Shown here: piece after piece, positions 41,958 to 50,645 of the stretch | How the letters are laid out: each line of letters opens with the position of its first letter | How positions within the stretch are numbered: the stretch's first letter is position 1 | NCBI GenBank assembly: GCA_903860195.1 | Contig: CAIOPO010000100.1 | Coordinates: forward strand, 1-52,922 | Direction of reading: 5' to 3' | Source: an uncultured Opitutia bacterium | GTDB taxonomy: Bacteria > Verrucomicrobiota > Verrucomicrobiia > Opitutales > UBA953 | Length of the DNA: 52,922 bases | The notes under the pieces: model-generated | Database searches by the model: none | Told to the model about the DNA's origin: nothing | What the model saw: only the letters and a program-made list of their open reading frames with translations | Translations under genes and position numbers: made by a program

Positions 41958-42718
41958 CGGTTCTGTTTGCTGGGTTTGAATTCACGGACCTCCCGTTCGA
42001 CTTCCGCCGCCTGCGCCGCGGAGAGCATCCTGTTGGCCACGAGTTCGGCCAGGAGCTTTTTCGTCGGCGAGCGCGGCACGCGCCGAAGGGCGGCGAAGCG
42101 GGGCGGCAGGGCCTGTTCCGCGGCGTCGGCGTGAAGCTCCGCCAGCAAGGTCCATTTGGCGTATTCCCGGTAGTCGGGCTTCAGCGAGCCACTGGAGCCG
42201 GGCGGTGACAACGAAGCCTGGGCGAGCCCCGACATGCCGTAGGCATTGCCCTGGAGCGCGGAGCGCCGGAACCAGTCCGGAAAGCTCGCCACCTCCGACC
42301 GCATGCAGTCCCTTCCGACGATGTGGTATTCGGCCATCACGCGGTCGTAGTCGGGGCCGATGAGGAGCCGTCCGACCGTCTCGTACTCGTGCCGCAGCTG
42401 GTATCGGTTCTGCTCGGCGTCGCGCAGGACCACGGCGAAGGCGGCCTGGGCGTAAGAGTCGCCCCCCTGGGCCTGCCTCTGCAGGGCGTTCGCCACGGAG
42501 TCCAGGTAGTAACGCGGACGCCGCATCTCCTCCTCCCGGTTGCGTCGGTTCTGTTCCGCGGCGGCGATTCTCTGCGCGATTTCGGCGCGACGGCGCTCTT
42601 CCTCGGCATGTTCGCGCTCCCACGCCGACAGCATCAGGCGCCCGAGGAGGCCTGCGACCAGCAGCAGCACCATGATGATGGTGCCTCCCGTCAGCGGCTT
42701 CATGGGGTCTTTGGGCAT
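41954..42718 (-). CDS. Membrane-anchored Sel1-like protein (paralogue A)
   Basis: This 254-aa protein has an N-terminal membrane segment (TGGTIIMVLLLVAGLLGRLML, about residues 10-30), a charged helix (REHAEEERRRAEIAQRIAAA) and helical repeats of weak Sel1/TPR type (AQGGDSYAQAAFAVVL, ALQGNAYGMSGLAQASL). The bulk is predicted to be periplasmic. It is co-transcribed with the ThuA-like gene. The protein at 48112-48840 shares the same layout and several aligned segments. The start could instead be the second Met (MKPLTGG). The function is unknown; Sel1 repeats usually bind proteins. Confidence 0.7.
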   Translation of the reverse strand: MPKDPMKPLTGGTIIMVLLLVAGLLGRLMLSAWEREHAEEERRRAEIAQRIAAAEQNRRNREEEMRRPRYYLDSVANALQRQAQGGDSYAQAAFAVVLRDAEQNRYQLRHEYETVGRLLIGPDYDRVMAEYHIVGRDCMRSEVASFPDWFRRSALQGNAYGMSGLAQASLSPPGSSGSLKPDYREYAKWTLLAELHADAAEQALPPRFAALRRVPRSPTKKLLAELVANRMLSAAQAAEVEREVREFKPSKQNR

Positions 42719-42844
42719 CTTCCCACCATTCAGGCGGACTCCATTCCCGGGTCGAACCTTAAGACTCCGAGGGCCCGTGAATGCCCGCCCGCGGCCCCGC
42801 TTTTACTTGAGGCCTGCGGCGGGGATGGAAACATCTGGGCACGG

Positions 42845-45800
42845 ATGCGCCCCCTCCGAACATGCTTCCTGTTGCCGTTGGCCGCGCTGGCCTTCGCCGG
42901 AAGTCCGCAGGGGGCCGATGAGTTCCGCACCAAGGTCCTGCCGGTGCTGAAGGAGGCCTGTCTGGGCTGCCATTCGACGGAGAAGCAGAAGGGCGACCTC
43001 GATCTCGAGGCATTTGGCGACGCCGCCGCGGTGCGGCGCAATCCCCGCGTCTGGGAGCAGGTGTTCGAGCAAGTCTCCACCGGGGAGATGCCTCCCAAGA
43101 AGGAGCGGCAGCTGTCGTCCGCCGAACGCGCCTTGCTGCTCGAGTGGACCCGCCGCGAGCTGGAGGCGGCCGCGCTCGCCTCGGCCGGCGACCCCGGGCC
43201 GGTGGTCGTGCGCCGTCTCTCGAACTCCGAATACGCCCACACCCTGCGGGACCTCACCGGCGTGCCCTCGCTCGATCCGGGACGGGAGTTCCCGGTGGAC
43301 GGAGCCGCGGGGGAGGGCTTCACGAACGTCGGCGCGGCCCTGGTGATGTCGCCCGCGCTTCTCACCAAGTACCTCGACGCGGCCAAGGAGGTCAGCGAGC
43401 ACCTCGTCCCGCTTCCCGACGGCGTACGGTTCTCCTCCGGCGTCTCGTCGCGCGACTGGACCGACGAGGCCTTGGCCAAGATCCGGAACTTCTACGCCAG
43501 GTACACGGTCACCGCGGCGACCTCGGATGCGGCCGCCACCGTGGACGGCATCAAACTGGACAAGGGCACGGGCGGGGGCCGTGTGCCGCTTGACGCTTAC
43601 TTGGCCGCCCTGCGCGGCGGGAGCAATCGCGAGGGGCTCAGCCCGCGTTATCTGGCCACGCTCAGGTCGGCCTTGGAGTCCTCTTCTCCCTCGCCGCTCA
43701 TGGCTCCTCTGCAGCGCCGGCATCGCGAGGGCGTCCTCAATCAGGCGGACATCGCGCCTTGGCAGTCGGCCCTCTGGCGCTTTTCGACCGTAGGCCAGAT
43801 CGGCAAGAAGGAAGGCGGCAGGGCCTGGCAGGAACCGGTCGAAAGCGTCGCCGGGTCGGTCCAGTTCCGCGAGAAACTCTCCGGCGACGTCACAGTGCGC
43901 CTCGTCGCCGGAGACGCCGGCGACGGCGCGGTCGGCGACCAGGTCGTGTGGGAGCGGCCGCGGCTCAGGGTCGCCGGACGTCCGGAGGTGCCGCTGGACG
44001 ACTTGGCCGGTCTGTTGGCCCATCTTGAATCCAGCATCGGCCGTCACGCCGCCCTGACTCCGCAAGTCTTGCGCGCAGCTTCAGCGGTCGAGGCCGGCGC
44101 CCCTGCCGAACGTGCCGCTGTCGATGCCGGGGTCGACCCCGCGCTGTTGTCCGCCTGGCTCGACTACCTCGGCATCGGTCGTGTGAAGCTCGAACCCCTG
44201 CTGACCAAGAAGGTGCTTTCCGTCCCGGGCCATCCGAAGGTGAGGGGGTGGCAGGGCGACACCGCTCTCAGTGTTCTTGCCAACGCAGGCTACGAGGACG
44301 CGCTCACGCCCGGACTGATACGGCGCGGCGGCGTGGCGGTGCATCCCGCGCCGGACCGTTCGGTCGTGGTCGCCTGGCGCAGCCCCGCGGGCGGAGAGGC
44401 GGTGGTGACCGGGTCGGTGACCGATGCTCACACTGTCTGCGGCAACGGCGTGGCCTGGCAGCTGGAGGCGCGCCGGGGCATGCGCCGCGACGTGCTGGCG
44501 AAGGGCTTGAGCCGGCACGCCCAGCCCTCGTCATTCGGCAAGCTGGCCCCGTTCAGACTTTCGTCCGGCGACGTGATCGCCCTGGTCGTCAGTCCGCGTG
44601 ACCGCAATCACGCCTGTGACCTGACCGCCGTCGACTTCAAGGTCAGCATGAACGGACGTTCCTGGGACCTCTCCCCCGAAGTGTCGCCTGACATCCTGTC
44701 CGGCAATCCGAACGGACCTTGGCATTTCCTGAGTCAGCCCGATGACGGAGAGGACGTGCCCGGCATCCCGAAGGGATCCCTGCTCGCCCAGTGGCGTGAT
44801 GCGACCGATGCCGACACCAGGGAGACGCTCGCCCTGAAAGTGGCCGCTTTGCTGAAGGACGGCGCCGGTGCGGCGCCCTCCGATCAGGCCCTACGGCAGC
44901 AGATGCTGCGTGCATCGGGGCCTTTCCTGGCCGCGTCCCTGGCGTCCTTCAAGCCCGCCACTCCGCGTCGCGAAATCGTCACCTCGGCTCCGTCGGTCCT
45001 CGAACTCAAGCTGCCTGCCTCCCTTGCTGACGGTGCCGAGTTCCTCGTCACCGGCCGGCTTGCCGCCGGTTCGGGCGGGTCCGTGCAGCTGCGCGCAGGC
45101 GTCGCCGCCGAGCGCCTGCCGGCAGGTTCGGTGCCCGGCGCGACCGTGGTCGTCGAGCCCGGATCCGCCGCTGAAGCCCGTTGGCAGGCCGCCTTCGCCG
45201 AGTTCCGCGACCTCTTTCCTCAGGCCCTCTGTTACACCCGCATCGTCCCCGTGGACGAGGGCGTCACGCTGACCCTTTTCTATCGTGAGGATCATCATCT
45301 TCGGCGCCTCATGCTGAACGACGCCGAGGCCGCGGAACTCGACCGCCTCTGGGACGAGCTCCATTTCGTCAGCCAGTCGGCCATCCGGCAGATCGACGCC
45401 TACGAGCAGCTGCATCAGTTCGCCAGCCAGGGGGTCCTGAAGGACACCTTCGTCTCCCTGCGCGAGGGCGTCTACCGGGCGGCCGACGAATTCCGTGCGA
45501 AGATGGTCGCGTCCGAGCCGGCCCAGGTGTCGGCCGTCATCGATTTCGCCGGCCGCGCGTGGCGACGTCCGCTGACCGCCGCCGACCGCGACGGCCTCCG
45601 CCTCCTGTATGACCGCCTCCGCAAGGACGGCCTCGCGCACGACCGTGCGCTGCGTTCCCTGCTGGTGCGGGTGCTGACCTCCTCCGACTTCCTCTACCGC
45701 GGTGAGACCGCGCCGCCCGGCGCCGGCCCCGCTCCGCTCGACGACTGGGAGCTCGCCTCACGCCTCAGCTACTTCCTGTGGTCGTCCGCTCCGGACGACG

Positions 45801-46768
45801 AGCTGCGTTCGCTGGCCGCCGCGGGCCGGCTTCGGGATCCAGCGGCGCTTGCCGCCCAGACGCGGCGCATGCTGCGCGATCCCAAGGTCGTCCGCCTCTC
45901 CCGTGAATTCGGCTGCCAGTGGCTGCACGTGCGCGACGTCGCGGAGCTCGATGAGAAGAGCGAGCGTCACTTCCCGGAATTCGTCTCCCTGCGTGGCGCG
46001 ATGCAGGAGGAGGTCGAACGGTTCTTCACCGACCTCTTCACCGGGGACCGGGCCGTGCTCTCCCTGCTCGACGCCGACCACACCTTCGTGAACGGGCCGC
46101 TCGCCCGTTTCTACGGACTCAAGGTCGAAGGCGAAGACTGGAGGCGCGTCGACGGCCTGCGCGCCGCCGGCCGTGGCGGCGTGCTGGGCATGGGCGCAAC
46201 CCTCGCCAAGCAGTCGGGCGCCTCCCGCACCAGTCCGATCCTGCGCGGCAACTGGCTCAGCGAGGTCGTCCTGGGCGAGAAGCTGCCGCGTCCGCCCAAG
46301 GGCGTGCCGGTCCTGCCGGAAGAGGCTCCGGCGGGCCTGACCGAGCGTCAGCTCATCGAGCGCCACAGCTCCGATCCCGCCTGCGCCCGTTGTCACCAGC
46401 GCATCGACCCTTACGGCTTTTCCTTGGAGGGCTTCGACGCCATCGGCCGTCGGCGCGACCGGGACGCGGCCGGGCTCCCCGTCGTGACCGCGACGACCCT
46501 CCCGGGCGGCGTTGCCGTCGACGGACTGGACGGGCTGCGCGGTCATCTCGCCACGGCGAGAGCCGACGACTTCCGCCGCCAGTTCTGCCGCAAACTGCTC
46601 GGTTACGCCCTGGGCCGTGCCGTGCAGCTTTCCGACCGCCCCCTGGTCGACGCGATGATTGCGAAGTTGAAGGCGGAGGAGGACCGCGTAGGATCCGTGG
46701 TCGAAGCCATTGTCCTTAGCCGTCAGTTCCGCGAGATTCGCGGACGCGACCACGAATCCCAGCGATGA
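42845..46768 (+). CDS. Large secreted PVC-type protein with two haem motifs (DUF1587/1595/1592/1588/1585)
   Basis: This 1307-aa exported protein has a signal peptide (MRPLRTCFLLPLAALAFA) and CLGCH (39-43) in a Planctomycete-type cytochrome c domain. DUF1587 follows near residue 125 (RLSNSEYAHTLRDLTGV), and a long insert covers about residues 150-860. Then come DUF1595 (DFAGRAWRRPLTAADR), DUF1592 (DDWELASRLSYFLWSSAPDDEL), DUF1588 (RGGVLGMGATLAKQSGASRTSPILRG), a second haem motif CARCH (about 1180-1184) and DUF1585 at the C-terminus. The start is the ATG of the signal peptide; 174 further residues in the track ORF are a shadow of the divergent gene. It overlaps the DUF1552 gene (ATGA), its constant partner in PVC genomes. 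Electron transfer during polysaccharide oxidation has been suggested for such pairs but not shown here. Confidence 0.9.
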   Translation: MRPLRTCFLLPLAALAFAGSPQGADEFRTKVLPVLKEACLGCHSTEKQKGDLDLEAFGDAAAVRRNPRVWEQVFEQVSTGEMPPKKERQLSSAERALLLEWTRRELEAAALASAGDPGPVVVRRLSNSEYAHTLRDLTGVPSLDPGREFPVDGAAGEGFTNVGAALVMSPALLTKYLDAAKEVSEHLVPLPDGVRFSSGVSSRDWTDEALAKIRNFYARYTVTAATSDAAATVDGIKLDKGTGGGRVPLDAYLAALRGGSNREGLSPRYLATLRSALESSSPSPLMAPLQRRHREGVLNQADIAPWQSALWRFSTVGQIGKKEGGRAWQEPVESVAGSVQFREKLSGDVTVRLVAGDAGDGAVGDQVVWERPRLRVAGRPEVPLDDLAGLLAHLESSIGRHAALTPQVLRAASAVEAGAPAERAAVDAGVDPALLSAWLDYLGIGRVKLEPLLTKKVLSVPGHPKVRGWQGDTALSVLANAGYEDALTPGLIRRGGVAVHPAPDRSVVVAWRSPAGGEAVVTGSVTDAHTVCGNGVAWQLEARRGMRRDVLAKGLSRHAQPSSFGKLAPFRLSSGDVIALVVSPRDRNHACDLTAVDFKVSMNGRSWDLSPEVSPDILSGNPNGPWHFLSQPDDGEDVPGIPKGSLLAQWRDATDADTRETLALKVAALLKDGAGAAPSDQALRQQMLRASGPFLAASLASFKPATPRREIVTSAPSVLELKLPASLADGAEFLVTGRLAAGSGGSVQLRAGVAAERLPAGSVPGATVVVEPGSAAEARWQAAFAEFRDLFPQALCYTRIVPVDEGVTLTLFYREDHHLRRLMLNDAEAAELDRLWDELHFVSQSAIRQIDAYEQLHQFASQGVLKDTFVSLREGVYRAADEFRAKMVASEPAQVSAVIDFAGRAWRRPLTAADRDGLRLLYDRLRKDGLAHDRALRSLLVRVLTSSDFLYRGETAPPGAGPAPLDDWELASRLSYFLWSSAPDDELRSLAAAGRLRDPAALAAQTRRMLRDPKVVRLSREFGCQWLHVRDVAELDEKSERHFPEFVSLRGAMQEEVERFFTDLFTGDRAVLSLLDADHTFVNGPLARFYGLKVEGEDWRRVDGLRAAGRGGVLGMGATLAKQSGASRTSPILRGNWLSEVVLGEKLPRPPKGVPVLPEEAPAGLTERQLIERHSSDPACARCHQRIDPYGFSLEGFDAIGRRRDRDAAGLPVVTATTLPGGVAVDGLDGLRGHLATARADDFRRQFCRKLLGYALGRAVQLSDRPLVDAMIAKLKAEEDRVGSVVEAIVLSRQFREIRGRDHESQR

Positions 46769-48108
46769 GCACCCCCTCGCCCCATCAGTTCAGCCGCCGC
46801 ACCTTCCTGCGGGGGGTGGGCGTCACCATGGCGCTTCCTTGGCTCGAGTCCGCCGCCGTCTGGGGTGACGAGCCCGGTCGCGCGAGCCGTCCCGCCAGCG
46901 AGGCGCCCGTCAGGGTGGCGGTCGTCTTCTCCGGCAACGGCTTCCATTCCAAGGAGTGGTGGGCGAAAGGGGAGGGCGCCGGCATGGAGCTGGGCAAGGT
47001 GCTCCTGCCGCTCGCCGATTTCCGCAGCCGGCTCACCTTCATCAAGGGCCTCTACCATGAGGAGGCGCGGAAGGGTAACATCCACAGCTCTCAGACCGGC
47101 AACCTCCTTTCCGGCGCGCCCATCTCCTCCGGCGGAGAAATCCGTTCCGGCACCAGCTTCGACCAGCTCATCGCGCAGTCCTACGGGCGATCGACCAAGG
47201 TGCCCAGCCTCGTCCTGGGCTGTGAGCGGTCCAATCCCTCCGTCCACAAGAACTACTCGATGCTCTACAGCTCCCACGTCTCGTGGAGCTCGCCGACCAC
47301 GCCGACGCCCCTGGAGCTCTATCCTGCGCTGGCCTTCGACCGGCTGTTCAAGGACGAGGCCTCGCCGGGCGACCGCAGCGTCCTCGACGCCGTGCTCGGC
47401 GATGCCGGCGACCTGCGTCGCCGCGTGAGCGCCGCGGACCGCGGCAAGATCGACGAATACCTCGAGTCCGTGCGCGACGTCGAGCGCCGCATCGAGTCCG
47501 CCGGACGGCGCGGCGAGCTGCAGGGCTGGCGTCCCACGCTCGACAAGCCCGACAGGAAGCGGCCCGCCGACGGCATCCCGCAGGACGTGGCCGAGCACAT
47601 GCGCCTCATGTGCGACATCATCGTGCTCGGCTTCCAGACCGACACCACCCGCGTCGCCTCCCTCAAGCTGAACAACGACCACAGCGCCCTGCGCTTCCCG
47701 CTCCTGCCTTCGGTCGAGCAGGCCGGCCACGGCATCGACTACATGATCCACCATCTGCTGTCCCACTCCGACGGCGCCGACTGGCTGCGCGTGAACCAGT
47801 TCTTCATGGAGCAGATCGCCTACCTCTGCCGCCGTCTGGATTCCGTGAAGGAGGGCTCCCGCACGCTGCTGGACAACACCATGGTGCTTTCCTGCTCCAG
47901 CATGATGGCCGGAGCCCGCCACGACAACGACCAGCTCCCGATCGCCCTCGTGGGCGGCGGGGGAGGGCGCATCCGCGGCGGACGCGTGCTGGACTATTCC
48001 GGCAAGCCGGACCGCCAGCTCTGCCGCCTTTTCCTTTCGATGATGGACAAGGTGGACGTCCGTCCGAAGACCTTCGGCGACGGGCGCAAGATGCTCGAGG
48101 AGGTCTGA
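46765..48108 (+). CDS. Tat-exported DUF1552 family protein
   Basis: This 447-aa protein has a twin-arginine signal (FSRRTFLRGVGVTMALPWLE, residues 9-28) and DUF1552 segments such as VVFSGNGFHSKEWW, FIKGLYHEE, NLLSGAP, DIIVLGFQTDTTRVASLKL, HHLLSHS and NTMVLSCSSMMAGARHDNDQLPIALVGG. Its fold is related to the alkaline-phosphatase/sulfatase superfamily by pattern, but the reaction is unknown. It is coupled to the upstream haem protein gene by ATGA. Tat export suggests a folded or cofactor-containing protein. It converges with paralogue B with a 3-bp gap. Confidence 0.92.
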   Translation: MSTPSPHQFSRRTFLRGVGVTMALPWLESAAVWGDEPGRASRPASEAPVRVAVVFSGNGFHSKEWWAKGEGAGMELGKVLLPLADFRSRLTFIKGLYHEEARKGNIHSSQTGNLLSGAPISSGGEIRSGTSFDQLIAQSYGRSTKVPSLVLGCERSNPSVHKNYSMLYSSHVSWSSPTTPTPLELYPALAFDRLFKDEASPGDRSVLDAVLGDAGDLRRRVSAADRGKIDEYLESVRDVERRIESAGRRGELQGWRPTLDKPDRKRPADGIPQDVAEHMRLMCDIIVLGFQTDTTRVASLKLNNDHSALRFPLLPSVEQAGHGIDYMIHHLLSHSDGADWLRVNQFFMEQIAYLCRRLDSVKEGSRTLLDNTMVLSCSSMMAGARHDNDQLPIALVGGGGGRIRGGRVLDYSGKPDRQLCRLFLSMMDKVDVRPKTFGDGRKMLEEV

Positions 48109-48111
48109 ACC

Positions 48112-48840
48112 TCAGCGCGCCGGCCGCTCGGGCACGGGCCTGAAGGCGTCCGCGCGTCGGCGGGCCTCGGCTTCATCTTTGTCCGAAAGCTGCCGCTGGA
48201 AGATGTCCCGCAGGTTGTTCCGCCATGCGGTGTAAGTATGATAATCCAACATCGTCGGCTTTGTCCCGGTCTCTCGGTTGCGGTCGGCGATCAGGATCCA
48301 GGTGAGGCCCTCCTGGTGCCTGCCCTTGTCGGCCAGGTCATCGGCCAGCCGCACCTGGGCCTCCGCATGCCCTTGGCGTGCGGCGCGTTCATACCATCTC
48401 ACGCTGGCCGGCGGGTCGGCGGGAACGGCGGGAATGTTGACGATGTTCACCGTCTGCAGATCGGGCATCGGCTCCCCGATCAGGGCGGGGAAGTGCACCG
48501 AGAACATCATCGCGCCCGCATCACCCGACACCAGGTCTTCCATGCCTTTCGTCAGGATGACGCCCATCAGGAACTGCGCGTCGGGGTCGCCGGCCTCGGC
48601 GTTTTTGCGCAGGGTGTCGTAAAGCGCGCCGACGTCGATCTTCCTCCGGGCAAGCCGCGCACGTTCCTGCTCCTCGTCGTATCGTCTCTGGTTCTCCTGG
48701 GCCGCGCGCAGGGCCGCCTCCTGTCTTTCTGCGGCGGTCTCGCGCATGGTGACGCAGCCCCGGACCGCGAGGCCGAAGACGCAAAAGAGCAGCATCCCGG
48801 TCAATCCGACGGTCAGCGGCCTCATGTCCGGTCCCTGCAT
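48112..48840 (-). CDS. Membrane-anchored Sel1-like protein (paralogue B)
   Basis: This 242-aa protein has a membrane segment (LTVGLTGMLLFCVFGLAV, about residues 9-26), a charged helix (ERQEAALRAAQENQRRYDEE) and Sel1-like repeats (NAEAGDPDAQFLMGVIL, ERAARQGHAEAQVRLADDL). The start is set at MQGPDMRPLT by comparison with paralogue A (MPKDPMKPLT). Matching C-termini (LSDKDEAEARRRADAFRP and LSAAQAAEVEREVREFKP) support common descent. The longer track ORF upstream overlaps the divergent sulfatase gene. The function is unknown. Confidence 0.7.
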   Translation of the reverse strand: MQGPDMRPLTVGLTGMLLFCVFGLAVRGCVTMRETAAERQEAALRAAQENQRRYDEEQERARLARRKIDVGALYDTLRKNAEAGDPDAQFLMGVILTKGMEDLVSGDAGAMMFSVHFPALIGEPMPDLQTVNIVNIPAVPADPPASVRWYERAARQGHAEAQVRLADDLADKGRHQEGLTWILIADRNRETGTKPTMLDYHTYTAWRNNLRDIFQRQLSDKDEAEARRRADAFRPVPERPAR

Positions 48841-48958
48841 GGGGCGCATACTCATCGGCCGGCCCGAAAAAGGCGAGGGATTAAGCCGTCCCGACCGAAG
48901 CCGGCCTGCGCACCGAGGCTTGCCGCCCGCCTTGGATCGTGGAGAGTCACTTCCCCCC

Positions 48959-50500
48959 ATGCGCTCCCTGCTCCTGCTCGCCCTGCTTGCCGTCTGTCTC
49001 CCTCTTTCCGCAGCGGAAGGACGGCGCAACGTCCTCTTCATCATCTCCGACGACCTCAACAACTACCTCGGCTGCTACGGGGATCCGCGGGCACGCACCC
49101 CCAATCTCGACCGCCTCGCCGGACGCGGCGTGCGTTTCGACCGCGCCTACTGCGCCTACCCCCTGTGCGGTCCCAGCCGCAACTCCCTCCTGACCGGCCT
49201 CTATCCCAACAGCACCGGCATCCACCAGAACGCCCTGATCTTCCGGCAGAGCATCCCCGCGCAGCTCAGCCTGCCGCAGGCGTTCCGTCTGCAGGGCTAT
49301 TTCGCCGCCCGTCTCGGCAAGCTCTACCATTACAACGTGCCTAACTCCGTCGGCACCGACGGACATGACGACCCCGCCTCGTGGGAGCTGGAGATGAACC
49401 CCGCCGGCGTGGACCGCATGGAGGAGCTCGACGTCGCCTTCAGCGTCACGCCGAAGCAGTTCGGCGGCACCCTCAGCTGGCATCCTTCCGAAAAGTCCGA
49501 CGAGCATCATACCGACGGCATGCTGGCCCGCGACGCCGAGTGGGTGCTCGAGCGCTGCGCCCGCGACCGCTCGCGGCCGTTCTTCCTCGCCGTGGGGTTC
49601 TTCCGTCCGCACACGCCTTACATCTCGCCCAAGGCCCCGTATTGGGGGCAGTACGACCCCGACCAGATGCCGCTCTTCCCCAAGGTGGGCGAGCAGCCCG
49701 CCGGCGTACCCAAGGCGGCCTTCCTGGGCTCCAAGAAGGACCAGGAGGATCTCCCCGATGACGTCCGCCGGAAGGCCGTGCAGGCCTACTATGCCAGCAT
49801 CAGCTTCATGGACGCCCAGGTCGGACGCGTGATTTCGGCGCTCGACCGTCTCGGTCTCGCCGAAAGCACCGTGGTGGTCTTCACGAGCGACCACGGCTAT
49901 CACATGGGTGAGCACGGGCTCTACCAGAAGATGAGTCTCTTCGAGAACGCCGCCCGCGTGCCGCTGCTCGTCGTCGCTCCGGGCGTCGCCGGCGCCGGCA
50001 CCGTAGTGCGCACGCCCGTCAGCCATGTCGACCTGTTCCGCACCCTCACCGAACTGGCCGGCATCACCCCTCCTGCCAATGTCCAGGGCCAGAGTTTGGT
50101 TCCGATCCTCAAGGACCCTTCCGCCGTGGGACGGGGCTGGGCCGTGACCCAGGTGATCCGTGGCGGCGTCGGCCGCGTGGCCGCCTCCACCGCCGCGAGC
50201 CAGGTCACCGCGTCGAAGAAGAAGAACGCGCCCAAGTCCTTCTTCGGCTACAGCCTGCGCACCGACCGCTGGCGCTACACCGAGTGGGACGAGGGCAGGG
50301 AAGGGCGCGAGCTGTATGATCATGAGTCGGATCCGGGCGAACTCATCAATCTTGCCGACAAGTCGGAGCATGCCCGCACGGTGGCGGCCCTTTCGACCCA
50401 GCTGAAGGAGGCCGTGAAGACCACCTTCCCGGCGGACGGCAAGACGCCCGAGGTGAAGGAGGTCCTGTGGTCCCCCTTGATCAAGGACGCCCCTCGCTGA
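48959..50500 (+). CDS. Secreted sulfatase (iduronate-2-sulfatase-like)
   Basis: This 513-aa sulfatase has a signal peptide (MRSLLLLALLAVCLPLSAAE). The catalytic motif CGPSR starts at C70, the cysteine that is oxidised to formylglycine. Metal-site segments are IISDDLNNYLGCYG (residues 29-42) and VVFTSDHGYHMGEHGLY. The YFAARLGKLYH and FFLAVGFFRPHTPY segments are like iduronate/choline-sulfatase-type enzymes (S1_7-like). It should act in the periplasm on sulfated glycans; the exact substrate is unknown. The leader cttcccccc has no Shine-Dalgarno sequence. An anaerobic or FGE-type maturase gene is not in the window. Confidence 0.92.
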   Translation: MRSLLLLALLAVCLPLSAAEGRRNVLFIISDDLNNYLGCYGDPRARTPNLDRLAGRGVRFDRAYCAYPLCGPSRNSLLTGLYPNSTGIHQNALIFRQSIPAQLSLPQAFRLQGYFAARLGKLYHYNVPNSVGTDGHDDPASWELEMNPAGVDRMEELDVAFSVTPKQFGGTLSWHPSEKSDEHHTDGMLARDAEWVLERCARDRSRPFFLAVGFFRPHTPYISPKAPYWGQYDPDQMPLFPKVGEQPAGVPKAAFLGSKKDQEDLPDDVRRKAVQAYYASISFMDAQVGRVISALDRLGLAESTVVVFTSDHGYHMGEHGLYQKMSLFENAARVPLLVVAPGVAGAGTVVRTPVSHVDLFRTLTELAGITPPANVQGQSLVPILKDPSAVGRGWAVTQVIRGGVGRVAASTAASQVTASKKKNAPKSFFGYSLRTDRWRYTEWDEGREGRELYDHESDPGELINLADKSEHARTVAALSTQLKEAVKTTFPADGKTPEVKEVLWSPLIKDAPR

Positions 50501-50514
50501 ACCGGCCCCTGCAA

Positions 50515-50548
50515 ACGCTCAAAACGGACACCAAGTGAGCGTGTTCGT
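50515..50548 (+). terminator. Weak candidate terminator after the sulfatase gene
   Basis: ACGCTCA and TGAGCGT form a 7-bp perfect stem with a 14-base loop, followed by gttcgtt, which is only moderately T-rich. It lies in the 145-bp gap before the DUF1080 gene. The long loop and poor T-tract make it uncertain. Confidence 0.35.
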
Positions 50549-50645
50549 TCATTACTTGATGGCTGAACCGCCGGGCCGTTCGGATTCGATTCGGTATTGG
50601 AACATCTTGCGCCACCGTCAGTCTCCATTCCTCACACTTCACCCC

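Noticed and set aside
42323-42844. Extension of the DUF1592 protein by 174 residues upstream
   Set aside because: The extension is antisense to the divergent Sel1-like gene and would bury a clear signal peptide at MRPLRTCFLLPLAALAFA.
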